Of a stretch of 64,000 nucleotides of DNA, positions 45,407 to 53,734 are shown one piece after another. Both the position numbers and the translations under genes were made by a program. This DNA is from CAWDDG01 sp963801065. GTDB lineage: Bacteria > Actinomycetota > Actinomycetes > Jiangellales > Jiangellaceae. How positions within the stretch are numbered: position 1 is the stretch's first letter; the number at the start of each line of letters is the position of its first letter. The stretch is from contig CAWDDG010000003.1 in the NCBI GenBank assembly GCA_963801065.1, forward strand, positions 1-64,000, given 5' to 3'. The notes below the pieces were generated by a model. That model searched no databases and was not told the DNA's origin. It was given only the letters and a program-made list of their open reading frames with translations.

Positions 45407-46789
45407 TCACGGCAGACGCACGACGGCGCGCAGGCCGGGGGCGTTGTCCTCGAGCCGCACGTCGCCGCCTTGCGCCCGGACGAGTTCGCGCACGATCGAA
45501 AGGCCGAGGCCGGCGCCGCCTGCATCGCGGCTGCGTGCGTCGTCGAGGCGGGTGAACCGCTCGAACACGGTCTCCCGATGCTCGGCGGGGATGCCGGGGC
45601 CGTCGTCGGTGACGGTCAGGACGGTGCCGTCGGCGCCGTTCCGGCGCACGTCGACGGTGACCTCGCTGCGAGCGTGCCGGGCCGCGTTGTCGACCAGGTT
45701 GGCGACGATGCGGGTGACGGCGTCGACATCACCGAGCATCGAGACAGAGTCGTCGCCGACTCGCCGGAGCACGACGTCCGTGGCCGCCCGCGCCGTCACA
45801 TCGTCGACGACCTGGGCCAGGTCGACCGGTGCAGGCGACCGCCGGGGCCCACCGTCCTCGATCCGCGCGAGAACCAGGAGGTCGTCGACCAGGCGGGAGA
45901 TTCGCTCGACGTCGGCGAGGGCGTCGGCGGCCGTCTGCTCCCAGTCCGTATCGCGCGGGTGGGCGCGCCCGACCTCGAGCTGGGCCCGGATCGCGGTCAG
46001 CGGGCTGCGCAACTCGTGGGCCGCGTCGGCGACGAAGGAGCGCTGCCGTGCGCCCGAGCGCTCCAGGCGTCCCAGCATGTCGTTGAGCGTGACTGCCAGC
46101 CGGCGGACCTCGTCGTCCGCCACCGGCACCGGCAGCCGCGCAGCCGGTTGGGTCGTCGTGATCTCCTCGGCTCCGCGTCTGAGAGCCGCGACCGGACGCA
46201 ATGCGGATCCGACCAGGAACCAGCATGCGACGCCGAACCCGGCCACCAGCAGCGGCGCTCCGATGATCAGCGCCGTCCGCACCACCGCCACGCTGCTCTC
46301 GACCTCGGAGAGCGACATCGCGACCAGCACGGTCTGGGGGTCTTCGGTCCCGGCGGGTTCGCCGACCACGCGAAGCTCGCCGGCAAGCCCGAGCCGCGAG
46401 CCGTCGATGGTGCGAACGGCGCCGTCACGGACCGCCGCGACGTCGTCCGGCAGCAGGATCGGTACCAGCCGGTCCCCACCCGGGGACGCCGCCCGGACCC
46501 GGTCGTCCGCGTCGACCACCTGCACCAGCGGCGTCCCAGCAGCTACCGGAACAGGGTCCGGCAGCTGCCCGGTGTCGACGAGGTTGGCGACGTCACGGGC
46601 GCGCTGCCGCGCCGAGTCGTCCAGCGCAGCGACGAGCGACCGGTGCAGTGCGACGACGAGCAGGATGGTGCCCGCCACGAGGGCCAGCGCCACCAGCAGG
46701 GTGGCCACCACCGTGAGGCGGGCGCGCAGGCTCAGGGCGGGCCAGCGCCCGTCGCGACCGTGCACCGCCGATGTCGGGCCGGCGACCAC
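45407..46789 (-). CDS. Two-component sensor histidine kinase
   Basis: A 460-residue membrane kinase with two transmembrane helices (about 24-47 and 172-194) flanking an extracytoplasmic sensor. HAMP is about 195-250, the H-box is AAHELRSPLTAIRAQL (phospho-His), and the ATPase has NLVDNAARHARS, TDDGPGIP and GLGLSIV. It begins 2 bases after the response-regulator stop, so the pair is one operon. Ligand unknown. Confidence 0.94.
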   Translation of the reverse strand: MVAGPTSAVHGRDGRWPALSLRARLTVVATLLVALALVAGTILLVVALHRSLVAALDDSARQRARDVANLVDTGQLPDPVPVAAGTPLVQVVDADDRVRAASPGGDRLVPILLPDDVAAVRDGAVRTIDGSRLGLAGELRVVGEPAGTEDPQTVLVAMSLSEVESSVAVVRTALIIGAPLLVAGFGVACWFLVGSALRPVAALRRGAEEITTTQPAARLPVPVADDEVRRLAVTLNDMLGRLERSGARQRSFVADAAHELRSPLTAIRAQLEVGRAHPRDTDWEQTAADALADVERISRLVDDLLVLARIEDGGPRRSPAPVDLAQVVDDVTARAATDVVLRRVGDDSVSMLGDVDAVTRIVANLVDNAARHARSEVTVDVRRNGADGTVLTVTDDGPGIPAEHRETVFERFTRLDDARSRDAGGAGLGLSIVRELVRAQGGDVRLEDNAPGLRAVVRLP

Positions 46790-46791
46790 GG

Positions 46792-47469
46792 TCAGCCGCC
46801 GTCCCCGGACAACCGGTATCCGGCGCCGCGCACGGTCTGCAACGCCCGCCGGTGGAACGGCGCGTCGATCTTGCGTCTCAGGTAGCCCACGTAGACCTCG
46901 ACGACGTTCGGGTCGCCGTCGTAGTGAGCATCCCAGACGTGGGCCAGGATCTCCGCCTTGGGCAGGACCTCGTCGGGCCTCCGCATGAACAGCTCGAGCA
47001 GCGCGAACTCTCGCGGCGTCAGGGCGATCTCCGCACCACCCCGCGACACGACGTGCCCGGCCGGATCGAGGGACAGGTCACCCGCGCTGAGGACCGCCGG
47101 GCGCGGCTGCGCGCTGCGACGCAGCAGGGCCCGGAGCCGGGCCACCAGCACGACGTAGGAGAACGGTTTGGTCAGGTAGTCGTCCGCCCCGACGTCGAGC
47201 CCGTCCGCCTCGTCGTACTCGCCGTCCTTGGCCGAGAGCATGAGCACGGGCACCCAGTTCTTCTCGGCGCGCAACGCCCTGGCGACCCGGTACCCGGAAA
47301 GCTTCGGCAGCATGACGTCGAGCACGATCGCGTCGTACGACTCCTCGCGCGCACGGTGCAGCCCGTCCTCACCGTCATGGGCGAGGTCCACGGCGAAGCC
47401 CTCGGCCCGCAGACCACGCTGCAGCGCCTGCGCCAGCCGGACCTCGTCCTCGACGACCAGTATCCGCAC
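46792..47469 (-). CDS. OmpR/PhoP-family response regulator
   Basis: A 225-residue regulator. Receiver domain: VVEDE (acidic pocket), IVLDVMLP (phospho-Asp), LMLSAKD, and the conserved Lys in LTKPFS. The C-terminal winged helix has LTPREFALLELFMRRP, VVEVYVGYLRRKID and TVRGAGYRL. I start at GTG 47469 (VRILVVEDE); a longer frame from 47520 would cover a PhoP-like box. It precedes the kinase gene. A direct-repeat operator lies 25-41 bases upstream of its start codon. Confidence 0.93.
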   Translation of the reverse strand: MRILVVEDEVRLAQALQRGLRAEGFAVDLAHDGEDGLHRAREESYDAIVLDVMLPKLSGYRVARALRAEKNWVPVLMLSAKDGEYDEADGLDVGADDYLTKPFSYVVLVARLRALLRRSAQPRPAVLSAGDLSLDPAGHVVSRGGAEIALTPREFALLELFMRRPDEVLPKAEILAHVWDAHYDGDPNVVEVYVGYLRRKIDAPFHRRALQTVRGAGYRLSGDGG

Positions 47470-47493
47470 GTGCCCAAGCCTGCCGTGTCCGGA

Positions 47494-47541
47494 CTGTGAA
47501 GTGGCTGTGAGGTCGCTCATCCATTCTCAGCGCTCTCACAG
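47494..47541. promoter_or_regulatory. PhoP-like direct repeat operator (TCACAGC-N4-TCACAG)
   Basis: On the minus strand 47510-47494 reads TCACAGCCACTTCACAG, i.e. TCACAGC-N4-TCACAG with 11-base spacing, the consensus described for M. tuberculosis PhoP (recalled). A third TCACAG lies on the plus strand at 47536-47541. The site is in the divergent region between the response regulator and the LolA-like gene. Confidence 0.7.
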
Positions 47542-47594
47542 GTGCCGCGGGGCAGAGTGGACGCCGAACGCACGAACTCGACTCTGGAGTGGTC

Positions 47595-48689
47595 ATGGTC
47601 TCGATCTTCCGTTCCCGGCGCGCCCGGTGGGCGGTGCCTGTCGGCGCCGCGATGGTGGTGGCCGCCGCCATCGGGTTCGGCGCGGCCGCCGGCGCCTCAT
47701 CCCCCGACCTCCCGGACCGGACCGCGGCCGAGCTGCTCGCGTCGGTCGCCGCTTCCGAGCAGCCGTTCTCCGGCACCGTGGTCCAGACGGCCCGGCTGGG
47801 CCTGCCAGAGCTGCCCGAGGCCGCCACCTACGGCACCGGGCCCGTGGCGCTGCTCACCGGGTCGCACACGGCACGGATCTGGTACTCGTCCCCGGAGCAG
47901 GCACGGTTCGCGCTCACGGGCACGCTCGAGGAGACGAACGTCATCCGCGACGGCGAGGACGCCTGGGTATGGACCAGCGCCACCAACGCCGCGCAACACT
48001 TCACGCTCCCGGACCGGGGTGAAGAACCTGAGGCGACTCCGCAGGCACCGGTCGACCCACGGGAGGCCGCAGAACTGCTGCTCGGCGTCGTCGACCCGAG
48101 CACCGAGGTGGTAGTCGACGGCACGGCGGAGGTCGCCGGCCGCGCTGCCTACGAGTTGGTGCTCAGCCCCCGCGACGAGCATTCGCTCGTGAGCGACGTC
48201 CGGCTGGCGGTCGACGGCGACACCTCGATGCCACTGCGCGTCCAGGTCAACGCGGACGGCGAGGACGAGCCCGCGTTCGAGGTGGGCTTCACGACGGTGA
48301 CCTTCGGTGAGCCCTCTGACGACGTCTTCCGCTTCAACCCACCTCCCGGCGCGACCCTCGAGGAGCAGGACCTCAGCGGATTCGGCGCCCACGCCGACGC
48401 CATGAAGGACGACGCCGCTCCCCAGACCGGACGCGGTCTGCCGACGGTCGTGGGCGAAGGTTGGACATCCGTCCTCGTGGTTCCGGACGTCACCCTGCCG
48501 GAGTCCGACGAGAGCGGCATCCTCGACGCCCTGCTCGGCTCCACCGCGACGGTGAGCGGCTCGTACGGCTCGGGCCGGCTGCTCGAGACTGCCCTCGTCT
48601 CGGCCCTCCTGCTCGACGACGGCCGGCTGTTCGTCGGCGCCGTCACCCCCGACGTGCTGGAACGGGCCGCCGAAAGCGTCACGTCGTGA
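47595..48689 (+). CDS. LolA-like exported (lipo)protein
   Basis: A 364-residue exported protein with an N-terminal signal/anchor (about residues 12-35) and a LolA/LppX-type lipid-pocket fold, inferred from AAELLASVAASEQPFSGTVVQTARLGLPEL and DVFRFNPPPGATLEE. No lipobox Cys is visible, so it is more likely a secreted or anchored protein than a lipoprotein. Start ATG 47595 with GGAG 5 bases upstream. It is divergent from the two-component system and starts an operon with the ABC exporter: its stop overlaps a GTG in the next gene. Confidence 0.8.
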   Translation: MVSIFRSRRARWAVPVGAAMVVAAAIGFGAAAGASSPDLPDRTAAELLASVAASEQPFSGTVVQTARLGLPELPEAATYGTGPVALLTGSHTARIWYSSPEQARFALTGTLEETNVIRDGEDAWVWTSATNAAQHFTLPDRGEEPEATPQAPVDPREAAELLLGVVDPSTEVVVDGTAEVAGRAAYELVLSPRDEHSLVSDVRLAVDGDTSMPLRVQVNADGEDEPAFEVGFTTVTFGEPSDDVFRFNPPPGATLEEQDLSGFGAHADAMKDDAAPQTGRGLPTVVGEGWTSVLVVPDVTLPESDESGILDALLGSTATVSGSYGSGRLLETALVSALLLDDGRLFVGAVTPDVLERAAESVTS

Positions 48690-48748
48690 CGACGACCACC
48701 CGATCGGCGGCGCACCGTTCGAGGGACGAGCGGAAAGCGGAGCGACGC

Positions 48749-49738
48749 GTGACCATTGACGTCGTGGAGCGCGCCGGAAACCAGGAGGTCGACGACCGGT
48801 CGGACGGGTGGGCTGCCATCAGCACCAGAGGCCTGACCAAGCGCTTCCCCGGCGGGCAGGTCGCGGTCGACTCGCTCGACCTCGACGTGCCCACGGGCTC
48901 GGTCTTCGGGTTCCTCGGGCCCAACGGGTCCGGCAAGACCACGACGATACGGATGCTCCTGGGGCTGGTGTCAGCGACCGGTGGTGAGATCGAGCTCCTC
49001 GGATCCCCGATGCCCGGTGGCGCATCTCGCGTACTGCCGCGGGTCGGCGCGCTCGTCGAAGGGCCCGGCTTCCATCCCTACCTGTCCGGGCGCGACAACC
49101 TACTGCGCCTCGACGCCGCGGACCGCACCGTGACCGGCGCGGGTGCGCGCCGCCGCGTCGCCGAAGCGCTCGACCGGGTCGGACTTGCCGCCGCCGCCGG
49201 CAAGCGGTACCGCGCCTACTCGCTGGGCATGCGGCAGCGTCTCGGCCTCGCTGCTGCGCTGCTGAAGCCGCGCGAACTTCTCGTACTCGACGAGCCGACC
49301 AACGGGCTCGACCCGCAGGGCACCCGCGAGGTCCGCGCCATCATCCGTGACGTCGGAGCGAGCGGCACGACCGTCTTCCTGTCGTCCCACCTGCTCCCCG
49401 AGGTCGACCAGGTGTGCAGCCACGTGGGAGTGATGAGCCACGGGCGCCTGGTCTTCGCCGGCTCGCTGGGTCAGTTGAGGCAGGCGTCGGCCACCCGGGT
49501 TCGGGTCGAGACATCGCGGCCCGCGGCGGCCGCCGCGGTGCTCCACCGGGCGGGCACCGGCGAACCCGACATCCGCGCGAACGGCGTCGTCGCCGAGCTG
49601 CGAGACGCTTCCAGCGAGCGGCTGACAGAGGCGCTCGTCACGGCCGGAATCCCGGTGCGCCAGCTCGTGCTCGAGCAACCGGACCTGGAGGACATGTTCG
49701 TGCAGCTGACCGGGGAGGGCTTCGATGTCGACGAGTGA
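48749..49738 (+). CDS. ABC transporter ATP-binding protein
   Basis: A 329-residue ATPase of the DrrA/CcmA type. Walker A GPNGSGKTTTIR, the signature YSLGMRQRLGLAAALL, Walker B LLVLDEPTNGLDPQGT and the switch His in LSSHLLPEVDQV. The C-terminal 80 residues are the usual DUF4162-like extension (GEGFDVDE). I start at GTG 48749, with GGAG 7 bases upstream. GTG 48686 overlaps the LolA-like stop and would add 21 Arg/Thr-rich residues. It overlaps the permease start by 14 bases. Confidence 0.92.
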   Translation: MTIDVVERAGNQEVDDRSDGWAAISTRGLTKRFPGGQVAVDSLDLDVPTGSVFGFLGPNGSGKTTTIRMLLGLVSATGGEIELLGSPMPGGASRVLPRVGALVEGPGFHPYLSGRDNLLRLDAADRTVTGAGARRRVAEALDRVGLAAAAGKRYRAYSLGMRQRLGLAAALLKPRELLVLDEPTNGLDPQGTREVRAIIRDVGASGTTVFLSSHLLPEVDQVCSHVGVMSHGRLVFAGSLGQLRQASATRVRVETSRPAAAAAVLHRAGTGEPDIRANGVVAELRDASSERLTEALVTAGIPVRQLVLEQPDLEDMFVQLTGEGFDVDE

Positions 49739-50594
49739 CCTGGTCGTCACCGACCTCACCGTGTCCGCGACTCCCGTACGCCGGGTGAGCACCCGCCTGC
49801 TGCGGTCCGAGCTCCGGCTGGTGTTCCGGCGCCGCCGCAACCTGGCCATGCTGGCGGTGCTGGCCAGCGGGCCGATCCTGCTCGGCATCGCGATCCGGGC
49901 AGCGGCGCCGGCGGCGGGCGACGGGCCGCCGTTCCTGACGCAGGTGACGCAGAACGGCCTCTTCCTGGGCCTCGCCTCCGTGGTGGTCGCCCTGCCACTG
50001 TTCCTGCCGCTGGCCATCTCCGTCGTCGCCGGCGAGTCGCTGGCCGGCGAGGCCAGCACGGGGACGCTCCGCAACGTGCTCGTCGTGCCGGCCGGCCGCA
50101 CCCGGCTGCTCGGCGTCAAGTACGCCGGCGTCGCCGCGTTCGCGACGGTCTCTGCGGCGACGGTCGTCGGCGTCGGCATCGTCGCCGGGCTGGTCCTCTT
50201 CCCCGCCGGCGACGTCACGCTGCTGTCAGGTACGACGGTCGGGCTCGGCGACGCACTGGTGCGGGCCTTGCTGGTGACCCTGTACATCGCAGCGATGCTG
50301 GCGACGGTCGGTGCCATCGGGGTCTTCGCCTCCACCCTGACCGAGGTGCCGATGGGCGCGATGGCGGCGGCGGCGACCATCACCGTGATCAGCCAGATCC
50401 TCGACACGATCCCCCAGGTCTCGGTCATCCACGAGTACCTGTACACGCACTGGTGGCTCGCGTTCGGCGACCTGCTCCGCGACCCGGTGCCGGTGGACGA
50501 CATCGGGGCCGGCCTGCTGACCCAGGCGGCCTACGTGGCGGTGTTCGGCACGCTGGCCTGGGCCCGGTTCACCACCAGGGACGTGACGTCCTGA
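49725..50594 (+). CDS. ABC transporter permease
   Basis: A 289-residue ABC-2-type permease with six predicted membrane segments and the family's GESLAGEASTGTLRNVLVVPAGR cytosolic turn (key residues E-x-G-T-L-x-x-L). It pairs with the preceding ATPase: the start ATG 49725 overlaps it by 14 bases. Together they form an exporter, possibly of a lipid or antibiotic, with the LolA-like protein as a possible outer partner. Confidence 0.9.
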   Translation: MSTSDLVVTDLTVSATPVRRVSTRLLRSELRLVFRRRRNLAMLAVLASGPILLGIAIRAAAPAAGDGPPFLTQVTQNGLFLGLASVVVALPLFLPLAISVVAGESLAGEASTGTLRNVLVVPAGRTRLLGVKYAGVAAFATVSAATVVGVGIVAGLVLFPAGDVTLLSGTTVGLGDALVRALLVTLYIAAMLATVGAIGVFASTLTEVPMGAMAAAATITVISQILDTIPQVSVIHEYLYTHWWLAFGDLLRDPVPVDDIGAGLLTQAAYVAVFGTLAWARFTTRDVTS

Positions 50595-50663
50595 TGGCCA
50601 CCTACGTGTCGATCCACGGCGCCGGTGACGGCGCCTAGCTCCACGGCGCCGCTCGTACCGGGA

Positions 50664-51191
50664 TCAGCTCTCATCCTGACCCGTCCCCTGCTGGGCGGAG
50701 GTCGGGCGGCCGGGCTGGTCGCCGCCGCGGGCATCCAGGTAGCTCTGCTTCGGCACGAGCACGCGCCGCCGGAATGTGCAGACCAGGGTGCCGTCCTGCT
50801 TGTAGCCGCGGGTCTCGACGTGCACGATCCCCCGGTCGTCCCGGCTCGCCGACTCCCGCTTGTCGAGGACGGTGGTCTCGCCGTAGATCGTGTCGCCGTG
50901 GAACGTGGGCGCCAGGTGCCGCAGGTTCTCGATCTCCAGATTGGCGATCGCCTTCCCGGACACGTCCGGAACCGACATGCCGAGGAGCAGCGAGTAGACG
51001 AGGTTGCCGACCACGACGTTGCGCCCGAACTGGGTCGACTCCTCGGCGTAGTGGGCGTCCAGGTGCAACGGGTGGTGGTTCATCGTGATTAGGCAGAACA
51101 GGTGGTCGTCGGACTCGGTGACCGTCTTGCCCGGCCAGTGCTTGTAGATCGCACCGACCTCGAACTCCTCATAGGTACGCCCGAACTGCAT
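50664..51191 (-). CDS. MaoC-family (R)-hydratase/dehydratase
   Basis: A 175-residue single hot-dog-fold MaoC protein that hydrates an enoyl-CoA, similar to mesaconyl/itaconyl-CoA hydratases. Motifs: KTVTESDDHLF, the catalytic Asp/His dyad region MNHHPLHLDAHYAEES, VGNLVYSLLLG and ATFHGDTI-type (APTFHGDTIYGET). Start ATG 51191, 13 bases after the decarboxylase stop, so it is co-transcribed. The acyl-CoA substrate is unknown. Confidence 0.87.
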   Translation of the reverse strand: MQFGRTYEEFEVGAIYKHWPGKTVTESDDHLFCLITMNHHPLHLDAHYAEESTQFGRNVVVGNLVYSLLLGMSVPDVSGKAIANLEIENLRHLAPTFHGDTIYGETTVLDKRESASRDDRGIVHVETRGYKQDGTLVCTFRRRVLVPKQSYLDARGGDQPGRPTSAQQGTGQDES

Positions 51192-51204
51192 GGCCGACAG
51201 CGTG

Positions 51205-52566
51205 TCACGCCATCCGGTCGAGAATCTCCCGGACCAGGTCCATCGAGGTCTGCGGGTGCAGGAACGCGAACCGGGCGACGGTCTCTCCCTCCCAGGCCGA
51301 CGGCGGGATGAACGCCACCTGGTCGGAGAGCAGCCGGTCCGCCCAGTCCGTGTACTGCGACGGCGCCCAGCCCGGGCGCCGGAACAGGACGACCGAGAGG
51401 TCGGGGTCCCGCACCAGCTCGAGATAGGGCCTGGACCGGATCTCGGCGGCGGTCTCCCTCGCCAGCCGGATCGCCGTCTCGATCGCCTCCGTGTAGGCAT
51501 TGACGCCGTACACCGCGAGTGAGAACCACAACGGCATCCCGCGCGCCCGCCTGGTCAGGTGGTAGGCGTAGTCGGTGGGGTTCCACTCGGCCGGCTTGTC
51601 GTGGATCACGTCGAGATACGACGCGTCCTGGGTGTGCACGGTCCGCGCAGCCGCCGGGTCGCGGTAGAGCAGCGCCGCACAGTCGAACGGCGCGAACATC
51701 CACTTGTGCGGGTCGACGACGAACGAGTCGGCGTGCTCGATGCCTTCGTACATGTGCCGGACGCTCGGGGCGAACAGTCCGGCACCGCCGTACGCACCGT
51801 CGACGTGGAACCACAGACCGTGCTCGCGGGCGACCGCACCGACGCCGGCGAGGTCGTCCACGATCCCCGCGTTGGTGGTGCCCGACGTCGCGACCACGGC
51901 GGCCAGGGACGAGGGGTCGCCGTCCGCGTCGATGGCCGCCCGTAGCGCTGGACCGGTGAGCCGGTGGTCGTCGGTGTCCACCGTCACGGCGTCCATCTCC
52001 AGGATCCGCAGCGTGTTGACGATCGACGAATGTGCGTCGGCACCGACCGCCACCCGCCACCGGCGCGCCGCTGCGGCGGCGGCGGCCTTGCCCTTGGCCG
52101 TCTCGCGGGCGACGACAAGCGCGGACAGGTTGCCCGCGGACCCCCCCGACACGAAGCACCCGCCGGCAGAATCCGGCAGCCCGGCCCGGTCGGCGATCAG
52201 CCGCAGTACCTCGTTCTCGGCGTGGATGGCGCCGGCGGCCTCCAGCCAGGAGATGCCCTGGATCGAGGCGCACGAGATGAGCATGTCGAACAGCAGCGAC
52301 GCCTTGGTCGGCGCGGCCGGGATGAAGCCGAGGAAGCGCGGGCTGTCGGCAGAGATCACCGCCGGCGCCAGCATCGACGCGTAGACGCCGAGGACCTGGT
52401 CGGGGTTGTTCCCCTCGTCGGCCAGCAGGCCGGCCGTCACCGCGGCGAGCTCCGCCGGGTCGCGGGAGCCCTGGTCGAGCGGGACCGGGTCCAGCCGGAG
52501 CCGATTCTCCGCGTAGGCGAGGACGGACCTGATCATCTGCTCGGTGGTCGCGTCCACGCTATGCAT
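51205..52566 (-). CDS. Pyridoxal-phosphate-dependent group II decarboxylase
   Basis: A 453-residue group II PLP decarboxylase (glutamate/aromatic/diaminobutyrate type). PLP motifs: GGSAGNLSALVVARE, HVDGAYGG and the lysine VDPHKWMFAPFDC, followed by FRRPGW. Specificity (arginine, diaminobutyrate, glutamate or aromatic) cannot be read from these. It is divergent from the agmatinase gene and at the edge of the catabolic cluster. Start ATG 52566; an upstream ATG at 52647 is less likely because it leaves an atypical N-terminus. Confidence 0.88.
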   Translation of the reverse strand: MHSVDATTEQMIRSVLAYAENRLRLDPVPLDQGSRDPAELAAVTAGLLADEGNNPDQVLGVYASMLAPAVISADSPRFLGFIPAAPTKASLLFDMLISCASIQGISWLEAAGAIHAENEVLRLIADRAGLPDSAGGCFVSGGSAGNLSALVVARETAKGKAAAAAAARRWRVAVGADAHSSIVNTLRILEMDAVTVDTDDHRLTGPALRAAIDADGDPSSLAAVVATSGTTNAGIVDDLAGVGAVAREHGLWFHVDGAYGGAGLFAPSVRHMYEGIEHADSFVVDPHKWMFAPFDCAALLYRDPAAARTVHTQDASYLDVIHDKPAEWNPTDYAYHLTRRARGMPLWFSLAVYGVNAYTEAIETAIRLARETAAEIRSRPYLELVRDPDLSVVLFRRPGWAPSQYTDWADRLLSDQVAFIPPSAWEGETVARFAFLHPQTSMDLVREILDRMA

Positions 52567-52682
52567 GGCCGGACGGTAGATCGGGTCCGCGTCAGTTGAC
52601 AATAGGCCACCCGGTCCGGTCTGGCGGCAGATCTGGCCATCGTGCACAGCGCCGGCTGCGCCAGAGTGGGACAGTAACTGCC

Positions 52683-53696
52683 ATGGCGCGCTATGGCGGA
52701 ATGTACGGACCGGATGTCACCTACCTCGGCGTCGAGCGGTGCGACCTCGCCGACACGACCGGCCTGCGGGACGCCGATGCGGTGGTGATCGGCGCGCCGT
52801 ACGACGCCGGCACGTCCTACCGTCCGGGAGCCCGGTTCGGCCCGCAGGCGATCCGCACCACCGACTACCTGCCGCACGACGCCTCCCGCCCCCACCTGGC
52901 CCTGCGGGTCGATCCGCTGAAGGACCTGACCGTCGTCGACGCCGGCGACGTAGAGATGCCCGGCGTCGAAGCTCGGCAGCCCCTGGATGCGCTTGAAGCC
53001 GCCGTGCAGAAGGTAAGGGAGGCTGACGCGGTTCCGGTGATTCTCGGCGGCGACCACACGATCACCTGGCCCGACGTCACGGGTGTCGCTCGCGCGGTCG
53101 GCTGGGGACGCGTCGCGGTGATCCACTTCGACGCACACGCCGACACCGGAGACTTCCAGTTCGGCTCCCTCATCGGACACGGCCTGCCGATGCGGCGGCT
53201 GATCGAGTCCGGCGCCTGCCGCGGCGATCGCTTTCTGCAACTCGGGCTACGCGGGTATTGGCCGGAGCCCGAGACACTCGACTGGATGGCCGGACAGCGC
53301 ATGCGTTCGTTCGAGATGCACGAGATCGTCAACCGCGGCCTGCCGGCCTGCCTCGACGAGGCATTCGCGATTGCGACCGACGACTGCGACGGGGTCTTCG
53401 TCTCAGTGGACATCGACGTCACCGATCCAGGCTCGGCGCCGGGCACCGGCACACCCGAGCCCGGCGGCTTCACCCCGCGCGAGCTGCTCGATACGGTCCG
53501 GCGAATTGCGATCGAGCTTCCGGTCGTGGGGATGGATGTCGTTGAGGTGTCGCCCCCGTTCGACACAGCAGACGTCACAGCGTTCTTGGCCAACCGAGTG
53601 GTGCTGGAGATGTTGTCCGGCATCGCATTCCGGAAGCAGGGTGGGCACTGGGACGACATTTCTCCGACCCTTCTCCACGGACGGGCAACGCCCTAA
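52683..53696 (+). CDS. Agmatinase / guanidinobutyrase-type ureohydrolase
   Basis: A 337-residue ureohydrolase with two manganese sites: GGDHTITWP, HFDAHADTGD and SVDIDVTDPGSAPGTGTPEPGG. It removes urea from agmatine (speB) or from 4-guanidinobutanoate (gbuA-type); the sequence alone does not decide. Start ATG 52683. It is followed 38 bases later by the permease. With the aminotransferase and aldehyde dehydrogenase nearby it yields putrescine or 4-aminobutyrate. Confidence 0.92.
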   Translation: MARYGGMYGPDVTYLGVERCDLADTTGLRDADAVVIGAPYDAGTSYRPGARFGPQAIRTTDYLPHDASRPHLALRVDPLKDLTVVDAGDVEMPGVEARQPLDALEAAVQKVREADAVPVILGGDHTITWPDVTGVARAVGWGRVAVIHFDAHADTGDFQFGSLIGHGLPMRRLIESGACRGDRFLQLGLRGYWPEPETLDWMAGQRMRSFEMHEIVNRGLPACLDEAFAIATDDCDGVFVSVDIDVTDPGSAPGTGTPEPGGFTPRELLDTVRRIAIELPVVGMDVVEVSPPFDTADVTAFLANRVVLEMLSGIAFRKQGGHWDDISPTLLHGRATP

Positions 53697-53734
53697 GGTG
53701 ATCACAAGAGCGGCTGCGACACTGCGAGGTCCTC

